Assembly: GCA_013297675.1 (NCBI GenBank)
Contig: JAAFHZ010000002.1
Coordinates: 1-64,000, forward strand
DNA: 64,000 bases
Direction of reading: 5' to 3'
Source: Synechococcales cyanobacterium bin59.metabat.ball.084
Lineage (GTDB): Bacteria; Cyanobacteriota; Cyanobacteriia; Cyanobacteriales; Chamaesiphonaceae
Shown piece by piece: positions 1 to 10,500 of the stretch. The position numbers and the translations under genes were made by a program. Below the pieces are notes generated by a model. The model had not been told where the DNA came from. It saw only the letters and a program-made list of their open reading frames with translations, and did no database searches. The first letter of the stretch is position 1. Each line of letters begins with the position of its first letter.

Positions 1-2
1 CG

Positions 3-329
3 ATGGAATCGGTAATTTACGGCGGCGGTGGTACCGGTAAAGAAGCGGCGATCGGGCGACCAGCAGCAGGTAAGACCGGTACAACTTCTTCGGAGCGCGA
101 TGTATGGTTTGTGGGCTTTGTGCCTCAACTCTCTGCCGCAGTGTGGATTGGTAAAGATAATTACAAGCCTCTGGGTAAAGGGGTGAGTGGTGGTACTTAT
201 GCTGCACCTATTTGGCGCAGGTTTATGAACCAAGCGTTAGTCGGAGTCCCGGAAGAAAACTTCCAGCCCGCCAGCAAGTTTAAGCGTCCTGGTGTGAGCA
301 AAAATCAAAAAGATGAGGCTGTGGAGTAA
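3..329 (+). CDS. Class A penicillin-binding protein, C-terminal end (partial)
   Basis: This is the 3' end of a gene that enters from the left edge, so the Met at position 3 is internal. The visible 108 residues hold the KTGTT box (residues 24-28), the third conserved motif of the penicillin-binding transpeptidase fold. It is followed by a strand resembling DVWFVGFVP and by the AAPIW segment typical of bifunctional class A PBPs (PBP1a family). Such enzymes polymerise and cross-link peptidoglycan from the periplasmic face of the inner membrane. The glycosyltransferase domain and catalytic Ser lie outside the window. The last 50 bases overlap cobK, which converges on the opposite strand. The family call is secure; the subfamily is less so. 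Confidence 0.88.
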   Translation: MESVIYGGGGTGKEAAIGRPAAGKTGTTSSERDVWFVGFVPQLSAAVWIGKDNYKPLGKGVSGGTYAAPIWRRFMNQALVGVPEENFQPASKFKRPGVSKNQKDEAVE

Positions 330-1062
330 GCTGGCTGTGTAGCCACTCGATCGCCTGCTCAATATTATCTACCCGCTCTCCAGCGGGTGTTTTGGGTCTT
401 TGGAGCATGACTACCGGCAAACCCAGTTCTCTGGCCGCTAAGATTTTGGCATAGGTGGCCTGACCGCCGCTGTTTTTGCTGACAATTGCCTGAATTTGAT
501 ATTTTTGCAACAGTTCTAGTTCAGCCTTCAGGTCAAAAGGCCCCTTGGCCAACAACATTTCACCGGGGGGAATGATCGGTAGATCTGGGGGATCGATCGA
601 TCTCATTAAAAACCACAGATCTTGTAAATGAGCATAGAAGCCCAATTCTTGCCTCCCGATCGTCAAAAAAATTCGCTGCCCCAATGATGGCAGTAGCTCA
701 GCAGCGGACTGATGATCAGCTACTTCCAACCAATGATCATGAGGTTTGGGCAGCCAAGCCGATCGCTCTAAAACCAAAAATGGCAGTCCTAAAACCGCCA
801 CCGCTGCCGCCGCATTTACTGAAATCTGCCGCGCAAAAGGATGAGTGGCATCGATTACTAAATCAATTTGATGATCGCGTAAATAATCAATCAATCCTTG
901 CTCACCGCCAAAGCCACCTACACGCACCTGACTATTGGGCAAAACTGGCTGCTGCGTTCGCCCAGCTAGCGAAGAAATTACTGTCAACCCAGAGATTTGC
1001 TGAGTTGCAGTGGCCAATTGGTGAGCATCGCCGGTTCCCCCTAAAATTAATAATTTTTTCAT
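280..1062 (-). CDS. cobK: Precorrin-6A reductase CobK/CbiJ
   Basis: This 260-residue protein has the usual length and order of motifs of precorrin-6A/cobalt-precorrin-6A reductase, an NAD(P)H-dependent enzyme of corrin-ring (cobalamin) synthesis. Visible features are an N-terminal nucleotide-binding LILGGTGDA loop (residues 5-13), the family signature DATHPFA about residue 71, a TIGRQEL segment in the middle, and a VSKNSGG stretch before the C-terminal helix. No other corrin gene lies next to it, so it is not part of a visible cob operon here. The stop codon lies inside the 3' end of the converging PBP gene, giving a 50-base antisense overlap. No cobalamin riboswitch was recognised upstream. 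Confidence 0.88.
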   Translation of the reverse strand: MKKLLILGGTGDAHQLATATQQISGLTVISSLAGRTQQPVLPNSQVRVGGFGGEQGLIDYLRDHQIDLVIDATHPFARQISVNAAAAVAVLGLPFLVLERSAWLPKPHDHWLEVADHQSAAELLPSLGQRIFLTIGRQELGFYAHLQDLWFLMRSIDPPDLPIIPPGEMLLAKGPFDLKAELELLQKYQIQAIVSKNSGGQATYAKILAARELGLPVVMLQRPKTPAGERVDNIEQAIEWLHSQLTPQPHLFDFCSHQDA

Positions 1063-1136
1063 GAGATTTTGCTCGGGATAGTCCCGATCTGGCTCGGTCT
1101 GTGACCGCTGATGAACGGAATATTACTGCCTCTACT

Positions 1137-1898
1137 CTAGGAATCCAAAGAGCCAAAGCGAGCCTTATAAGCAGCCAATTGAGTAGCCAGCTCGATCGCT
1201 TCTTGTTGTGCAGATGCGGCCTCTTGTTTAGAAAGTAGAGCTTCTTGCTGTGCAGATATAGCCTCTTGCTCAGCGATACTCGCTTTAGTTAGCAGTTCTA
1301 CTGGCCACAGCAGCTTTTCTCCAGTATCTAATCGATAGAAAGCAATGAGAGCTGTGGGCGAACTTACCAGACTGTTATCTACTTCTAACCTCAATTGCAA
1401 AACCGTGCTGATGTTGTTGTTAATTTGTTGGTATTGACCATTGTTTAATTGATAACCGCGCAGTTGTTCTGTAATCCACTCACCCTTGGGGTCAAACTGC
1501 CAATATTCTTGTACTCCAATCTGGGCATAGAGTTGCTTCTTTGGTCCATCGTCTTCCTTTTTGGTACTAGGAGATGTCATCTCAAAAGTAACGCTGGGAA
1601 CTGAGCCTTCTTCCCAGATTTTGTAATTATCTCGGCCACCTGGCTCTACATCAAAAATGACAAATACATCGGGAGCGACACGTTTGTTTGAGTTGCCTTG
1701 TTCATAGTACAAATACTGGTTGCCCAAAACTGTTGCCTGTTGCCCCTGTAAATATAGGCGGAGCACTTCGATCGTCATTAAAATAGCATATAAATGGGCA
1801 AAGGTTTCAGCCACGGGCTGTCCGTCTCCGGTAGGGTAATTAATGGCCGTATTAGTAGCAACCGTCATAGGCCACCTCTTAAGGATTTGGTAATTCAT
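1137..1898 (-). CDS. Uma2 family (DUF820) putative nuclease with C-terminal coiled coil
   Basis: A member of the Uma2/DUF820 family, a PD-(D/E)XK-fold group greatly expanded in cyanobacteria and of largely unknown role. Visible core: VAPDVFVIF (the Asp), then FEMTSPST (the acidic residue), a Lys-rich KKQLY helix and the family EYWQFDP strand. After the nuclease-like core, about residues 205-245 form a repetitive Ala/Gln/Glu segment (EQEA, AQQEA, KQEA units) predicted as a coiled coil. The start at 1898 is the longest option; Met11 (about 1868) is equally possible. It is a close paralogue of the gene at 54816-55616, sharing the GQQATVL, GGRDNYKIWEEG and EYWQFDP blocks. Confidence 0.85.
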   Translation of the reverse strand: MNYQILKRWPMTVATNTAINYPTGDGQPVAETFAHLYAILMTIEVLRLYLQGQQATVLGNQYLYYEQGNSNKRVAPDVFVIFDVEPGGRDNYKIWEEGSVPSVTFEMTSPSTKKEDDGPKKQLYAQIGVQEYWQFDPKGEWITEQLRGYQLNNGQYQQINNNISTVLQLRLEVDNSLVSSPTALIAFYRLDTGEKLLWPVELLTKASIAEQEAISAQQEALLSKQEAASAQQEAIELATQLAAYKARFGSLDS

Positions 1899-2258
1899 TT
1901 TAACTCGTTAGGATGTATTGTCAGCAATACAAAGATCAGAAAAGTTCAGGGAATGGATAAAGAAGGAGATTTTCCAGAAACAGGAGCTTTCCACTCGGCC
2001 AGGGTAAGCTTTTGACTGCTCAATGCATCTAGTAGTTAGCTAGCAGATTTTACTCTCGAAAAGATAACGGGAAAAGTCAGGTTGATTGTCGGAAGCCTGC
2101 TGCTAGTTGTTTTAAATACATTTGTGGCTATTTATCTAGCTGCTAGTAATGACTTGAATCTGTATCTATCTAGGAGAAAAGTGAGATATTAGAGAAATAT
2201 CTGTTGAACCAGAAAAAAGAGCGCATATTCTGCGCCCCTTAAAATACTCACATAATTT
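1899..2258. other. 360-base gap without a supported gene
   Basis: Between the Uma2 gene and the end of glgP. It holds the upstream region of the Uma2 gene and, at the right end, the glgP terminator. A short hydrophobic frame on the plus strand (2082-2192) is present but lacks support as a gene. No repeats or RNA genes were recognised. Confidence 0.6.
2211..2236 (-). terminator. Rho-independent terminator of glgP
   Basis: Read on the minus strand just after the glgP stop, GCGCA and TGCGC pair around a five-base loop (2221-2235) and are followed at once by TCTTTTTTCT. This is a classic intrinsic terminator at the expected place. Confidence 0.8.
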
Positions 2259-4790
2259 TTAAGACATTAATGTTTTCAACTCCACCTTAACTGGCTCAAT
2301 ATTCCAGATATCTCGGCAATAGTCGCTGATAGATCGATCAGAAGAGAACTTGCCCATCCGCGCCACATTCAAGATCGCCATTTTTGTCCAGTGTTCTTGA
2401 TCGCGGTAAGCCTGACTGGCCTTGTGCTGACAGTCAATATAAGACTGATAATCGGCAAACAAGAAGTAAGGATCATATTTCATCAAGACATCCAGCAAGG
2501 GCTTAAATAGCTCCTTGTCACCATGGGAAAAGAATCCCGAAGCAAGACGATCGATCGCCAGCTTTAGCTCCAAATTAGAATTGTAGTACTTCATGGGCGA
2601 ATAGCCTTGAGCACTCATTTTCTGTACCTCTTGCTCCGTCAAACCAAACAAGAAGAAATTCTCAGCTCCTACTTCCTCGCGGATTTCGATGTTGGCACCA
2701 TCTAAAGTCCCGATCGTCAGTGCGCCGTTCATGGCAAACTTCATGTTGCCAGTCCCCGAGGCTTCCTTACCGGCGGTAGAGATTTGCTCCGATAAATCTG
2801 CTGCTGGATAAACATTTTGGGCAAATTTAACACTGTAGTCTTTCAAGAAAACCACTTTAATTCGATCGCGCACATCGGGGTCACGGTTAACTACATCGGC
2901 TACAGAGTTGATTAATTTAATCATCAGCTTAGCCATGAAGTAACCTGGAGCCGCCTTGCCCGCAAACAGGAAGGTCTGAGGGGTAATATCAATATCAGGA
3001 TTAGCTTTGATCCGGTTGTAGAGAGTAATAATGTACAGCACATTCAAATGTTGACGCTTATACTCATGAATCCGTTTGGCCTGAATATCAAACAACGAAT
3101 GAGGATTAACCTTGACACCATATTGCTCTCCAATATGGGTGGCCAAACTAGTTTTCAGGCCAAGTTTGATTTGCTGCCACTCTTGATGAAACGCTTTATC
3201 GTCAGCGAAGACTTCTAGTTTCTTGAGGTCTTCGAGATTTTTAATCCAGTTGTCGCCAATTTTACTGGTAATTAAATTGGTTAAATTGGGGTTACTCAAC
3301 ACCACAAACCGGCGGGGAGTCACACCATTGGTTTTGTTGCTAAATTTCTCGGGGTAGATTTCGTAGAAATCTCTCAACACATCTTGCTTCAGCAACTCAG
3401 TATGCAGGGCAGCTACACCGTTAATGGCAAAGCTCCCTACGCAAGCTAAGTGTGCCATGCGCACATAGCGACCATTACTTTCATCGATTAGTGACATTCT
3501 GCTGAGTCGATCGGCATCGTCGGGAAATTTCATCCGCACATCAGCCATGAAGTGGTGATTGATTTCATAGATAATTTCCATGTGTCGAGGCAACAGATTG
3601 CCAAACAGCGAAATTGGCCATCTCTCTAATGCTTCTGGCAGAATTGTGTGATTGGTATAAGCAAAAGTCTTTTGGGTAATCGCCCAAGCCTGATCCCACT
3701 TCATGTAGTTCTCATCGATCAGCAGCCGCATGAGTTCAGCGATCGAAACGGCGGGGTGAGTATCGTTTAACTGAATCACGAATTTTTCGTGAAATTGCTC
3801 TAAGGGAATACTTTGGACTTTCATCACTCGGATCATGTCTTGCAATGAACAAGAGACGAAGAAGATCTGCTGAGTGAGGCGTAGCCGCTTGCCCTGATCG
3901 CTGTCGTCGTTGGGGTACAGCACCTTAGAGATATTTTCAGAAACCATCTTTTTATGGACGGCTCCGGCATAGTTACCCGCATTAAAAGCCCCAAAATCAA
4001 AGGACTCGGGTGCTTCTGCCGTCCATAGTCTGAGGGTGTTGGCGGTGTTGGTTTTATAGCCCAAAATTGGGTTGTCGTAGGGTACACCCTTAATTAATTC
4101 AAAGGGAATCCATCTGGCTCGATACTGCCCCTGATCGTCGGTGTAATGGTCAACGTGGCCGCCTAGTTTAACTTCTACCGCCCATTCTGGACGGGCAATT
4201 TCCCAGGGGTTGCCAAATCGTAACCATTTATCGGTACGTTCTACCTGCCAGCCATCGCGGATATCTTGCTCGAAGATCCCAAACTCGTAGCGAATGCCGT
4301 AGCCGATCGAAGGAATTTCGAGGGTCGCCATAGAATCTAGGTAACAGGCTGCCAATCGACCCAAGCCACCATTGCCTAAGCCTGGTTCTTCTTCTTGTTC
4401 CAATAGGGCATCGAGACTTAGCCCCAGGTCAGAGACTGCTGCTTTGGCTTGGTCATAAATACCCAGATTGATCAGGTTATTGCCGAGCTGTGGGCCCATT
4501 AAAAACTCGGCAGAGAGGTAGCAAACTGTCCGGGAGCCGGAGTCGGTGTAGGTAGTCGCAGAACTAATCCAACGCTCTAGCAGTCGATCGCGCACGGTGT
4601 AAGACAATGCCATATAGTAATCGTTGAGGCTGGCTAAAGCTGGAAACTTACCTTGCACGTAGAACAGCTTATTTAGGAAGTCGCGCTTGAGTTCTGCCAC
4701 ACTCGATCCATTGAGAGCATTTGCCGATTGTTTTTGAATTTCTTGGGTTTGCATTGGTCGGTGTTCAACAGAATGGGACAAGGTCATCAC
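2259..4790 (-). CDS. glgP: Glycogen phosphorylase
   Basis: An 843-residue glycogen/starch/maltodextrin phosphorylase, full length for the GT35 family. It releases glucose-1-phosphate from the non-reducing ends of storage glycogen in the cytoplasm. The pyridoxal-phosphate site is intact (EASGTGNMKFAMNGA, with the cofactor-binding Lys), as are the GNGGLGRLAACYLDS block near residue 140 and the KRIHEYKRQ block. The start MMTLSHS gives an N-terminus of ordinary length; there is no signal peptide. It stands alone, with a strong terminator directly downstream and about 250 bases of empty upstream DNA that presumably holds its promoter. No other glycogen gene is adjacent. Confidence 0.97.
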   Translation of the reverse strand: MMTLSHSVEHRPMQTQEIQKQSANALNGSSVAELKRDFLNKLFYVQGKFPALASLNDYYMALSYTVRDRLLERWISSATTYTDSGSRTVCYLSAEFLMGPQLGNNLINLGIYDQAKAAVSDLGLSLDALLEQEEEPGLGNGGLGRLAACYLDSMATLEIPSIGYGIRYEFGIFEQDIRDGWQVERTDKWLRFGNPWEIARPEWAVEVKLGGHVDHYTDDQGQYRARWIPFELIKGVPYDNPILGYKTNTANTLRLWTAEAPESFDFGAFNAGNYAGAVHKKMVSENISKVLYPNDDSDQGKRLRLTQQIFFVSCSLQDMIRVMKVQSIPLEQFHEKFVIQLNDTHPAVSIAELMRLLIDENYMKWDQAWAITQKTFAYTNHTILPEALERWPISLFGNLLPRHMEIIYEINHHFMADVRMKFPDDADRLSRMSLIDESNGRYVRMAHLACVGSFAINGVAALHTELLKQDVLRDFYEIYPEKFSNKTNGVTPRRFVVLSNPNLTNLITSKIGDNWIKNLEDLKKLEVFADDKAFHQEWQQIKLGLKTSLATHIGEQYGVKVNPHSLFDIQAKRIHEYKRQHLNVLYIITLYNRIKANPDIDITPQTFLFAGKAAPGYFMAKLMIKLINSVADVVNRDPDVRDRIKVVFLKDYSVKFAQNVYPAADLSEQISTAGKEASGTGNMKFAMNGALTIGTLDGANIEIREEVGAENFFLFGLTEQEVQKMSAQGYSPMKYYNSNLELKLAIDRLASGFFSHGDKELFKPLLDVLMKYDPYFLFADYQSYIDCQHKASQAYRDQEHWTKMAILNVARMGKFSSDRSISDYCRDIWNIEPVKVELKTLMS

Positions 4791-5036
4791 TACTCGCTAG
4801 AGTCGGTGATACCATCAAGGGTCTCTAAAATTGCATTTTAGTGATTTTAGAAATCCCGACTTTCCATTCTAGGCACATCTGGACAGATGGAAGGTTTTCT
4901 ACACTACTATTTACAAAACGTATGGTTAATTATCAGATCTACAAAGTGTCGGTAAAGTGTCAGGGCGAGCCTTGGTCTGATCAGGCTACTGCCCGATGAT
5001 TGCCGTGGGATAGCACTTTGTGAACGAGATCAGCAC

Positions 5037-5732
5037 CTATGAGATCAGCACCGATGAGACAGACCGCTGAAAAGCAGTAAACTCCGCGCTGGCCATTCCT
5101 GACCGTAGACCGGCCAATACTCCTGTCGTATTCCAGGCCAACACATCGGCCACCGATAGCCACAAACCTGGAAATAATCGACTGCGGATTAGGCCGTCAT
5201 CATCGATCGGCAGCAGCACATAATCTTCTTCTACCAGACAAAACCAATCTATAGCTTGATCGATTACCCGCCAAACCAAATATTCTTGCACTCCATGCTT
5301 GCGATAGGTCTCTTTTTTCTCATGTAAATCATAAGAAGCCGTACTTGCCGCAATCTCCACTACTAATTCTGGCGCACCTTCAATATAGTCATCATCAGAA
5401 ACGCCAGATTGACCACCAAACTCTGCTGCTATCCGTAAACAGCAATCTGGCTGTGGTTCATTATCTTGATCTAGCCGCACCGTAGCATTATCCAACAACT
5501 CCAATCCCGGTAGCTGCGATTGATAAATGTACAGCCAACCCATCATTTCACTATGAGGTTTACCATGTTTTCTGGCGCGTACCGGTGATGCCATATAAAC
5601 TCTTCCCTCAATCAACTCAGCTTTTTTGCAATCGGGCATTGCCAAATAACGTCGCTCAAACTCCAAGCGAGTTAATCGATCGCCACCCTCTAACAAAGGA
5701 ATTACACTAACTATATCTTGGGCAAGAGTCAT
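5037..5732 (-). CDS. Uma2 family (DUF820) putative nuclease
   Basis: A 231-residue Uma2/DUF820 protein of a different subgroup from the one at 1137. It has the N-terminal LTRLEFERRY and AELIEGRVYMASPV blocks, then PQPDCCLRI (Asp), the ELVVEIAAST strand (Glu), and HEKKETYRKHGVQEYLVWRV, which completes the PD-(D/E)XK-like core. The C-terminal half ends with FPGLWLSVADVLAW, a conserved tail of this subgroup. Biochemical role unknown; the family is often found singly and in many copies in cyanobacteria. It shares no operon with its neighbours: glgP upstream on the map has its own terminator, and the next gene ends 115 bases away. Confidence 0.86.
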   Translation of the reverse strand: MTLAQDIVSVIPLLEGGDRLTRLEFERRYLAMPDCKKAELIEGRVYMASPVRARKHGKPHSEMMGWLYIYQSQLPGLELLDNATVRLDQDNEPQPDCCLRIAAEFGGQSGVSDDDYIEGAPELVVEIAASTASYDLHEKKETYRKHGVQEYLVWRVIDQAIDWFCLVEEDYVLLPIDDDGLIRSRLFPGLWLSVADVLAWNTTGVLAGLRSGMASAEFTAFQRSVSSVLIS

Positions 5733-5846
5733 ATTTCATCTCCCAAATAAATGTATCTAGATTGTATCGGCATCAAAGACGAATAGTACTACCTACATCC
5801 GCACCACTGTTGCCTACCGCTGTAAGTAACGGCGACCTCAAAAGAT

Positions 5847-6947
5847 TCAACAAGAAACTGTGGATTGAGATGCTGTTGTAGTCGAAACCAGAGCCATTAA
5901 TAGTTGCTCTGAAGTAACCACAAAAGGCAGGCGATGAATATCAGATTGGGGTTGGCAGGCAATTTCACAAGCCTGCTGCAAATCAGCCACCGTTGCTCCA
6001 GCTAACCCCAGATCGGTCAAGCTACAAGGTAAACCAATTTTTTGATAGAACTCCAAAAGCTGTTGGCGTGAGGATGCGGCAAGCTGATTGCCCGCCACCA
6101 TTTCTTCGAGGCGCAACTGCACCAAGATTCCGAAAGCCACTTTCTCGCCGTGGAGCATATCGTGACAAGCCGGGAGGTGGGTGAGACCATTATGGACAGC
6201 ATGGGCAGCCACTGTGCGACATTGAGCACCGCCTAAACCACCGATTACTCCTGCTAGTAGCACATTGGCATCTACCACATCCCGCCAGACTGGACTGCCT
6301 ACTTCAGCTAGGGCAGCGGCAGATTTTTGGAATAATAGATCGCGGAGGACTCGGGCCTGTTGGACAGCAGAGATGATCAGGGTTCGATCGGAGGCACCAC
6401 TACTCACCGAAGCCTCATACCACTTGGCGATCGAATCTCCAATGCCAGCTACTAATGTTCGCTGAGGAGCTGTAGCTATAATCCCATAATCCAAAATCAA
6501 TAAATTAGGGCAGAGAGCCAGAGACACATCATATAAAAAAGCCCCGGCAGGAGAATAAATATTGGAGAGTGCCGTCCAGGCTGCACAAGTAGCCGCTGTG
6601 GTAGGAATAGTCACTATAGGCAATTGATTTTGATGGGCTAACAGCTTGGCTAAATCTAAACATTTACCACCACCCACTCCAATCACCACGTTAGCCCGAT
6701 GAGCTTGCAGCGATGCGGTCAGGTTTCTTAGACTATCTTCGCAGCAGTCGGGATGATAATTGGCGGTCTCGATCTGCAATCTGGGATCAGTCAGCAGACC
6801 AGTCAATTGAGACAACCCCAGACTGCGATCGCCACCAATAATTAGGGGTCGATCGCCGAGTTGAAAAATTTGGTCTAAAGATTCCCCTAAAGCCTGCTCT
6901 CCGCGCACCACTGCTGCGGGAGCCACTATCAAAGTTAAAGATTCCAT
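5847..6947 (-). CDS. Iron-containing alcohol dehydrogenase family protein (GldA-like)
   Basis: A 366-residue member of the group III metal-dependent dehydrogenases, closest in layout to glycerol dehydrogenase GldA. The NAD-binding part shows GVGGGKCLDLAKLLA (near residue 90) and the TIPTTAATCAAWTALS block. The metal ligands are in place: Asp in GIGDSIAKW, His in AAHAVHNGL and His in MLHGEKVAFG, the same Asp-His-His arrangement as GldA. The substrate cannot be read from the sequence; glycerol or a related polyol or aldehyde is a family-based guess. It lies just downstream of the chemotaxis operon on the same strand, 55 bases after the CheW-like gene, but nothing ties it to taxis. Confidence 0.86.
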   Translation of the reverse strand: MESLTLIVAPAAVVRGEQALGESLDQIFQLGDRPLIIGGDRSLGLSQLTGLLTDPRLQIETANYHPDCCEDSLRNLTASLQAHRANVVIGVGGGKCLDLAKLLAHQNQLPIVTIPTTAATCAAWTALSNIYSPAGAFLYDVSLALCPNLLILDYGIIATAPQRTLVAGIGDSIAKWYEASVSSGASDRTLIISAVQQARVLRDLLFQKSAAALAEVGSPVWRDVVDANVLLAGVIGGLGGAQCRTVAAHAVHNGLTHLPACHDMLHGEKVAFGILVQLRLEEMVAGNQLAASSRQQLLEFYQKIGLPCSLTDLGLAGATVADLQQACEIACQPQSDIHRLPFVVTSEQLLMALVSTTTASQSTVSC

Positions 6948-7002
6948 GATTATTCCGCCCTCTAAAAATCTGCTATCAGAAAGATAGTTGGGGCAAAACT
7001 GG

Positions 7003-7572
7003 CTAGTTGCGCCCCGCCATTAATTCTAGCTGTTTTTCTTCACTTGGTATCGACATTAACTTTTCAGCAATCAAATAATTCATGCCAATCAAAAATACCT
7101 GAAGTGGGGCTTCGCCAGCTTCACGATCGATCACTGCCATGTGGCTAGCAAAGTTCATATCATTTACCTGCCGATAGGCTGCGGGAATCGGTCGGACAGT
7201 GGCGATCGGCATATCCAACAGCAGCGGAAAATTAGCGGTAGGGATCGCGCAAGCTTCGTTCATCGTGGTTTGGACAAAGATTAAAAACTGTCGATCGGCA
7301 GTCGTGATCGCTCGATCGGGCATAACGCGGTAACAGAGATCTACCACTGTGATCATGTCTTGCCCAATATTGAGCATAGTAATGCCATGGTTGAAATTAC
7401 CCAAGTTTGGGGGAGCTGGAGCCACTCGGATGATCGACTCGGCGGGTAACGCAAAGAAATAGTTGGGGGCAGATGCTTGAGGTTGACATACCGAAAACAT
7501 CATCACCCGCAAAAAATCTTCACTATTAGCGGTGCTAGAAAGGCGCTGTTGGGGCAAATCAGTAAGAAGCAT
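7003..7572 (-). CDS. CheW-like coupling domain protein
   Basis: A 189-residue protein with a divergent CheW fold. It has the FFALPAESIIRV strand, TMLNIGQDMITVVDLCYRV (the ITVVDL motif of CheW), a LIFVQTT strand and the LLLDMPIATV segment corresponding to LVVD...V. CheW proteins link receptors to the CheA kinase. It is the last gene of the six-gene operon that runs from 16732 down to here, 21 bases after the CheA stop, so it is probably a second or accessory adaptor for the same signalling array. The N-terminal 25 residues and the GEAPLQVFLIGMNYLIAEK tail are not typical of minimal CheW. Whether it couples or acts as a sink is unknown. Confidence 0.75.
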   Translation of the reverse strand: MLLTDLPQQRLSSTANSEDFLRVMMFSVCQPQASAPNYFFALPAESIIRVAPAPPNLGNFNHGITMLNIGQDMITVVDLCYRVMPDRAITTADRQFLIFVQTTMNEACAIPTANFPLLLDMPIATVRPIPAAYRQVNDMNFASHMAVIDREAGEAPLQVFLIGMNYLIAEKLMSIPSEEKQLELMAGRN

Positions 7573-7593
7573 GGCAGTAGGGTGGGGTGAAGA

Positions 7594-10500
7594 TTAAACT
7601 AAAGCAGGGGTTTTGAGCATATTTTCAACAGCAGTCAGCAGCTCTTGATCGGCATGGGGTTTAGTGGTGTAAGCCTTAGCTCCGAGGGCGAGGGCAAGCT
7701 GACGATGCTTTGCACCGCTGCGAGTAGTGAGCATAATGGTCGGAATCTGGGAGAGACGAGCATCTTGACGACAGTAGCTCAAAAACTCAAAGCCGTTCAT
7801 GTAGGGCATTTCGATATCGCAGACCACTACTTGCACTTCATGGTGCTGATTAAGCTGTGCGAGGGCTTCTTGACCATTGGCTGCTTGCAGTACTTGGTAG
7901 CCAGCACCAGACAGAGTGCGCAGTAACCCTTGGCGCTGTACCAAAGAATCATCCACAATCAGGACTGTAATTTGGTTATTACCGGCGTTGTAAGGCAACA
8001 GTTCTGCTTCGACTACTGTTTCTTCCACCGGTAGAGCAAGCTGTGCTTTTGCCGAGGTATCTCTAGCCCTCATCGAAACTGGGCGACTGCCGGTTTCATC
8101 GAGTAACGCTACCGGATCGATCGCCAGGGTCAAACTACCATCACCGAGGGTGCTAGAACCCTGGACAAAGGTGGGCGTGGCGAAAACATTACCAACAGGA
8201 GTAATCACCAGCTCTTGCTCACTCACAATTTTGTCGATCGCCAGACAGCGAAGGCCATTGGCAGCCTGTACCATAATCAACAAACCTGGAGAAACCTCTG
8301 GTCGCCCAGATGTTACGGGACAGTTGTAGCTCACCAGATCAGCTAAATTTTGCACTGCAATCAGCTCTTCACGCACACCATTTTTGTAGCGATAGAGAGT
8401 TTGCCCACCGGGTTTTTCTTGTAGCTGTGTGGGTAGTGGAATAATAATTTGTTGTACAGAATCAGAAAGCAAGGCGTAGGTCTTACCTTGAGATTTGCAA
8501 ATCAGCAGTCGAGCAGTGGTAAAGCTGAGGGGAATTTGCAGGCTAAAAGTAGTGCCTTGGCCGACTATGGATTTTACTGAAATCGAACCTTGTAGCGCTT
8601 CAATTTGGGTGCGCACTACATCTAAGCCAATCCCGCGACCGGAGAGTTCACTAACTTTATCAGCAGTCGAAAATCCTGGGTGGAAAAGCAATTCAGCCAA
8701 TTCTGTTTCATTGGCAACAGCAGCTTGATCGGCAGAAATCAGATTTTGTTCTACTGCTTTTTGTCGAATTCTGGCAAAATTCAAGCCGCCACCATTGTCT
8801 TTGACTTCAATGGTTGTGCGGTTGCCGTGGTGGTGAGCGCTAATGGTAATTTGACCACTATTATTTTTACCTTGAGCCGCCCGAACTTCAGGGTTTTCTA
8901 AGCCGTGATCGTAGGAGTTGCGAATTAGGTGAAGCAGAGGATCGTAGAGCTTTTCAGCAGTAGATTTATCCACCAAAACGCTAGTGCCAGCCAAAATTAA
9001 CTCAGCCGGTTTTTTGTGCTTAGTGACCATTTGTTGCACCAGGCGCGGGAATCGATCGAACACAGTAGAAATTGGTTCCATCCGAGATTGCAGCAGTTCA
9101 TCTTGAGCAACTGCAAAAATCTGCTGGCGCTTGTTTTGACTATTGCGCAGTCGTTGACTAGAGATTTCTAGATTTTCTAGTTTTTCACCCAACAGATCCA
9201 TGTGATCAGAGAGTTTTTGAATCAGCATGTGTAGATCACTATACACATCCATTTCTAGCATATCGAAGCTGGGTTGATTAGCACTCGGTGCCTCAATCCA
9301 GACTACTTTGGTTGAATCTTCGGGTGTGACTGGTCGGCGATCTTCTGCACGGCGGCTGCGAGATTTATCGACGTGCAGCAAGTTTTTGTCTGACCAGTGA
9401 CGAATTGCTCCAAGCTGGTTGTGGGCACGACCGAGTTCTTCGATCGCTTCTTTGACAATTTGATAGATATTTTCGGTGCGGTTGTTTTGCTGACTTTCAT
9501 CGACCAACAGTTCGCTGACCGCATGACTAAGCCGATCTAAACGCTCGATCGCCACCCGAATAGTAGGAGCATTGCTGTTAATAGTGGCCGCAGCCGGGGG
9601 CGCTTGGGGCGGAAGAGCTTCGGGTAACTCGGTAGAGATAGAATGCAGAATTCGATCGATCGCCGCAAAGGGGCTGGATAATTGACCGGAGAAAGCACTG
9701 GTAGTTAAGTCTGTCGATCGAGCATCTGAATTTGGTGCAACCATTGCCAGCGAGTTACTAGCAGTTGGTTGATGATCAGTAAATACTACTTCGTCTGGTT
9801 CATCGATCAACGATCCACTAGATTCGACCAACGGAATGAAGCCAGAGATATCGCCACTATTATCGATCAATTCTACCGATTCATATTCTTCATCTTCTCC
9901 CAATTCTAATAAATCATTAGTACGAGCATCTGGATTCGTTTCTACCGACATACCCAACAGATCGAACAAATCATGATTATTGGAGCCAGCCGCCGCCACA
10001 TCGAATAGTTCGAGCAAATCGTTATTGCTATGGTCGGCAGTTGCTGTGGTCAGATCTAATAGATCTGCTAAGCCACTGCTGTTATTAGCCGGTTCTGCGT
10101 CCACATCAAACAGATCAAACAGTTCCTGGTTATTGCTCACGATTTCTGCGTCATCTGTGCCCAGAAAATCTAAGAACTCGCTAACGTCCTCGCTGTGAGC
10201 ATGAAAATCATCAGCGTCCAGCAACCCTGAGAAATCATCAGCATTATCACTATTCTCTGTCCGATCAGTAATCGCCAAGGGATTAGCTACTACTGATTGT
10301 TCTTCGCCAGCCTGCGGTGTGGTAGCAATTAAACATTGAGTTAGTGCCGCCGATACAGTGCCACCATTTGCTCGATCGCCTGCCAAAATTTCGGTGCGGG
10401 CGGCTTCAAAGTTAGCCAGAGCTGCTTGCCCAATGGTAATAATCAGGTGAGGATTTAGCTCGATCGCCCGCAGAGTTGCTGCGGCAATTTGACTAATTCC

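Noticed and set aside
684-1064. A 126-residue plus-strand frame over cobK
   Set aside because: Antisense shadow of a clearly recognised gene.
2082-2192. A 36-residue hydrophobic open frame on the plus strand, starting at TTG
   Set aside because: No clear ribosome site, a rare start codon, no match to small photosystem or NDH subunits that I know, and it points into the glgP terminator.
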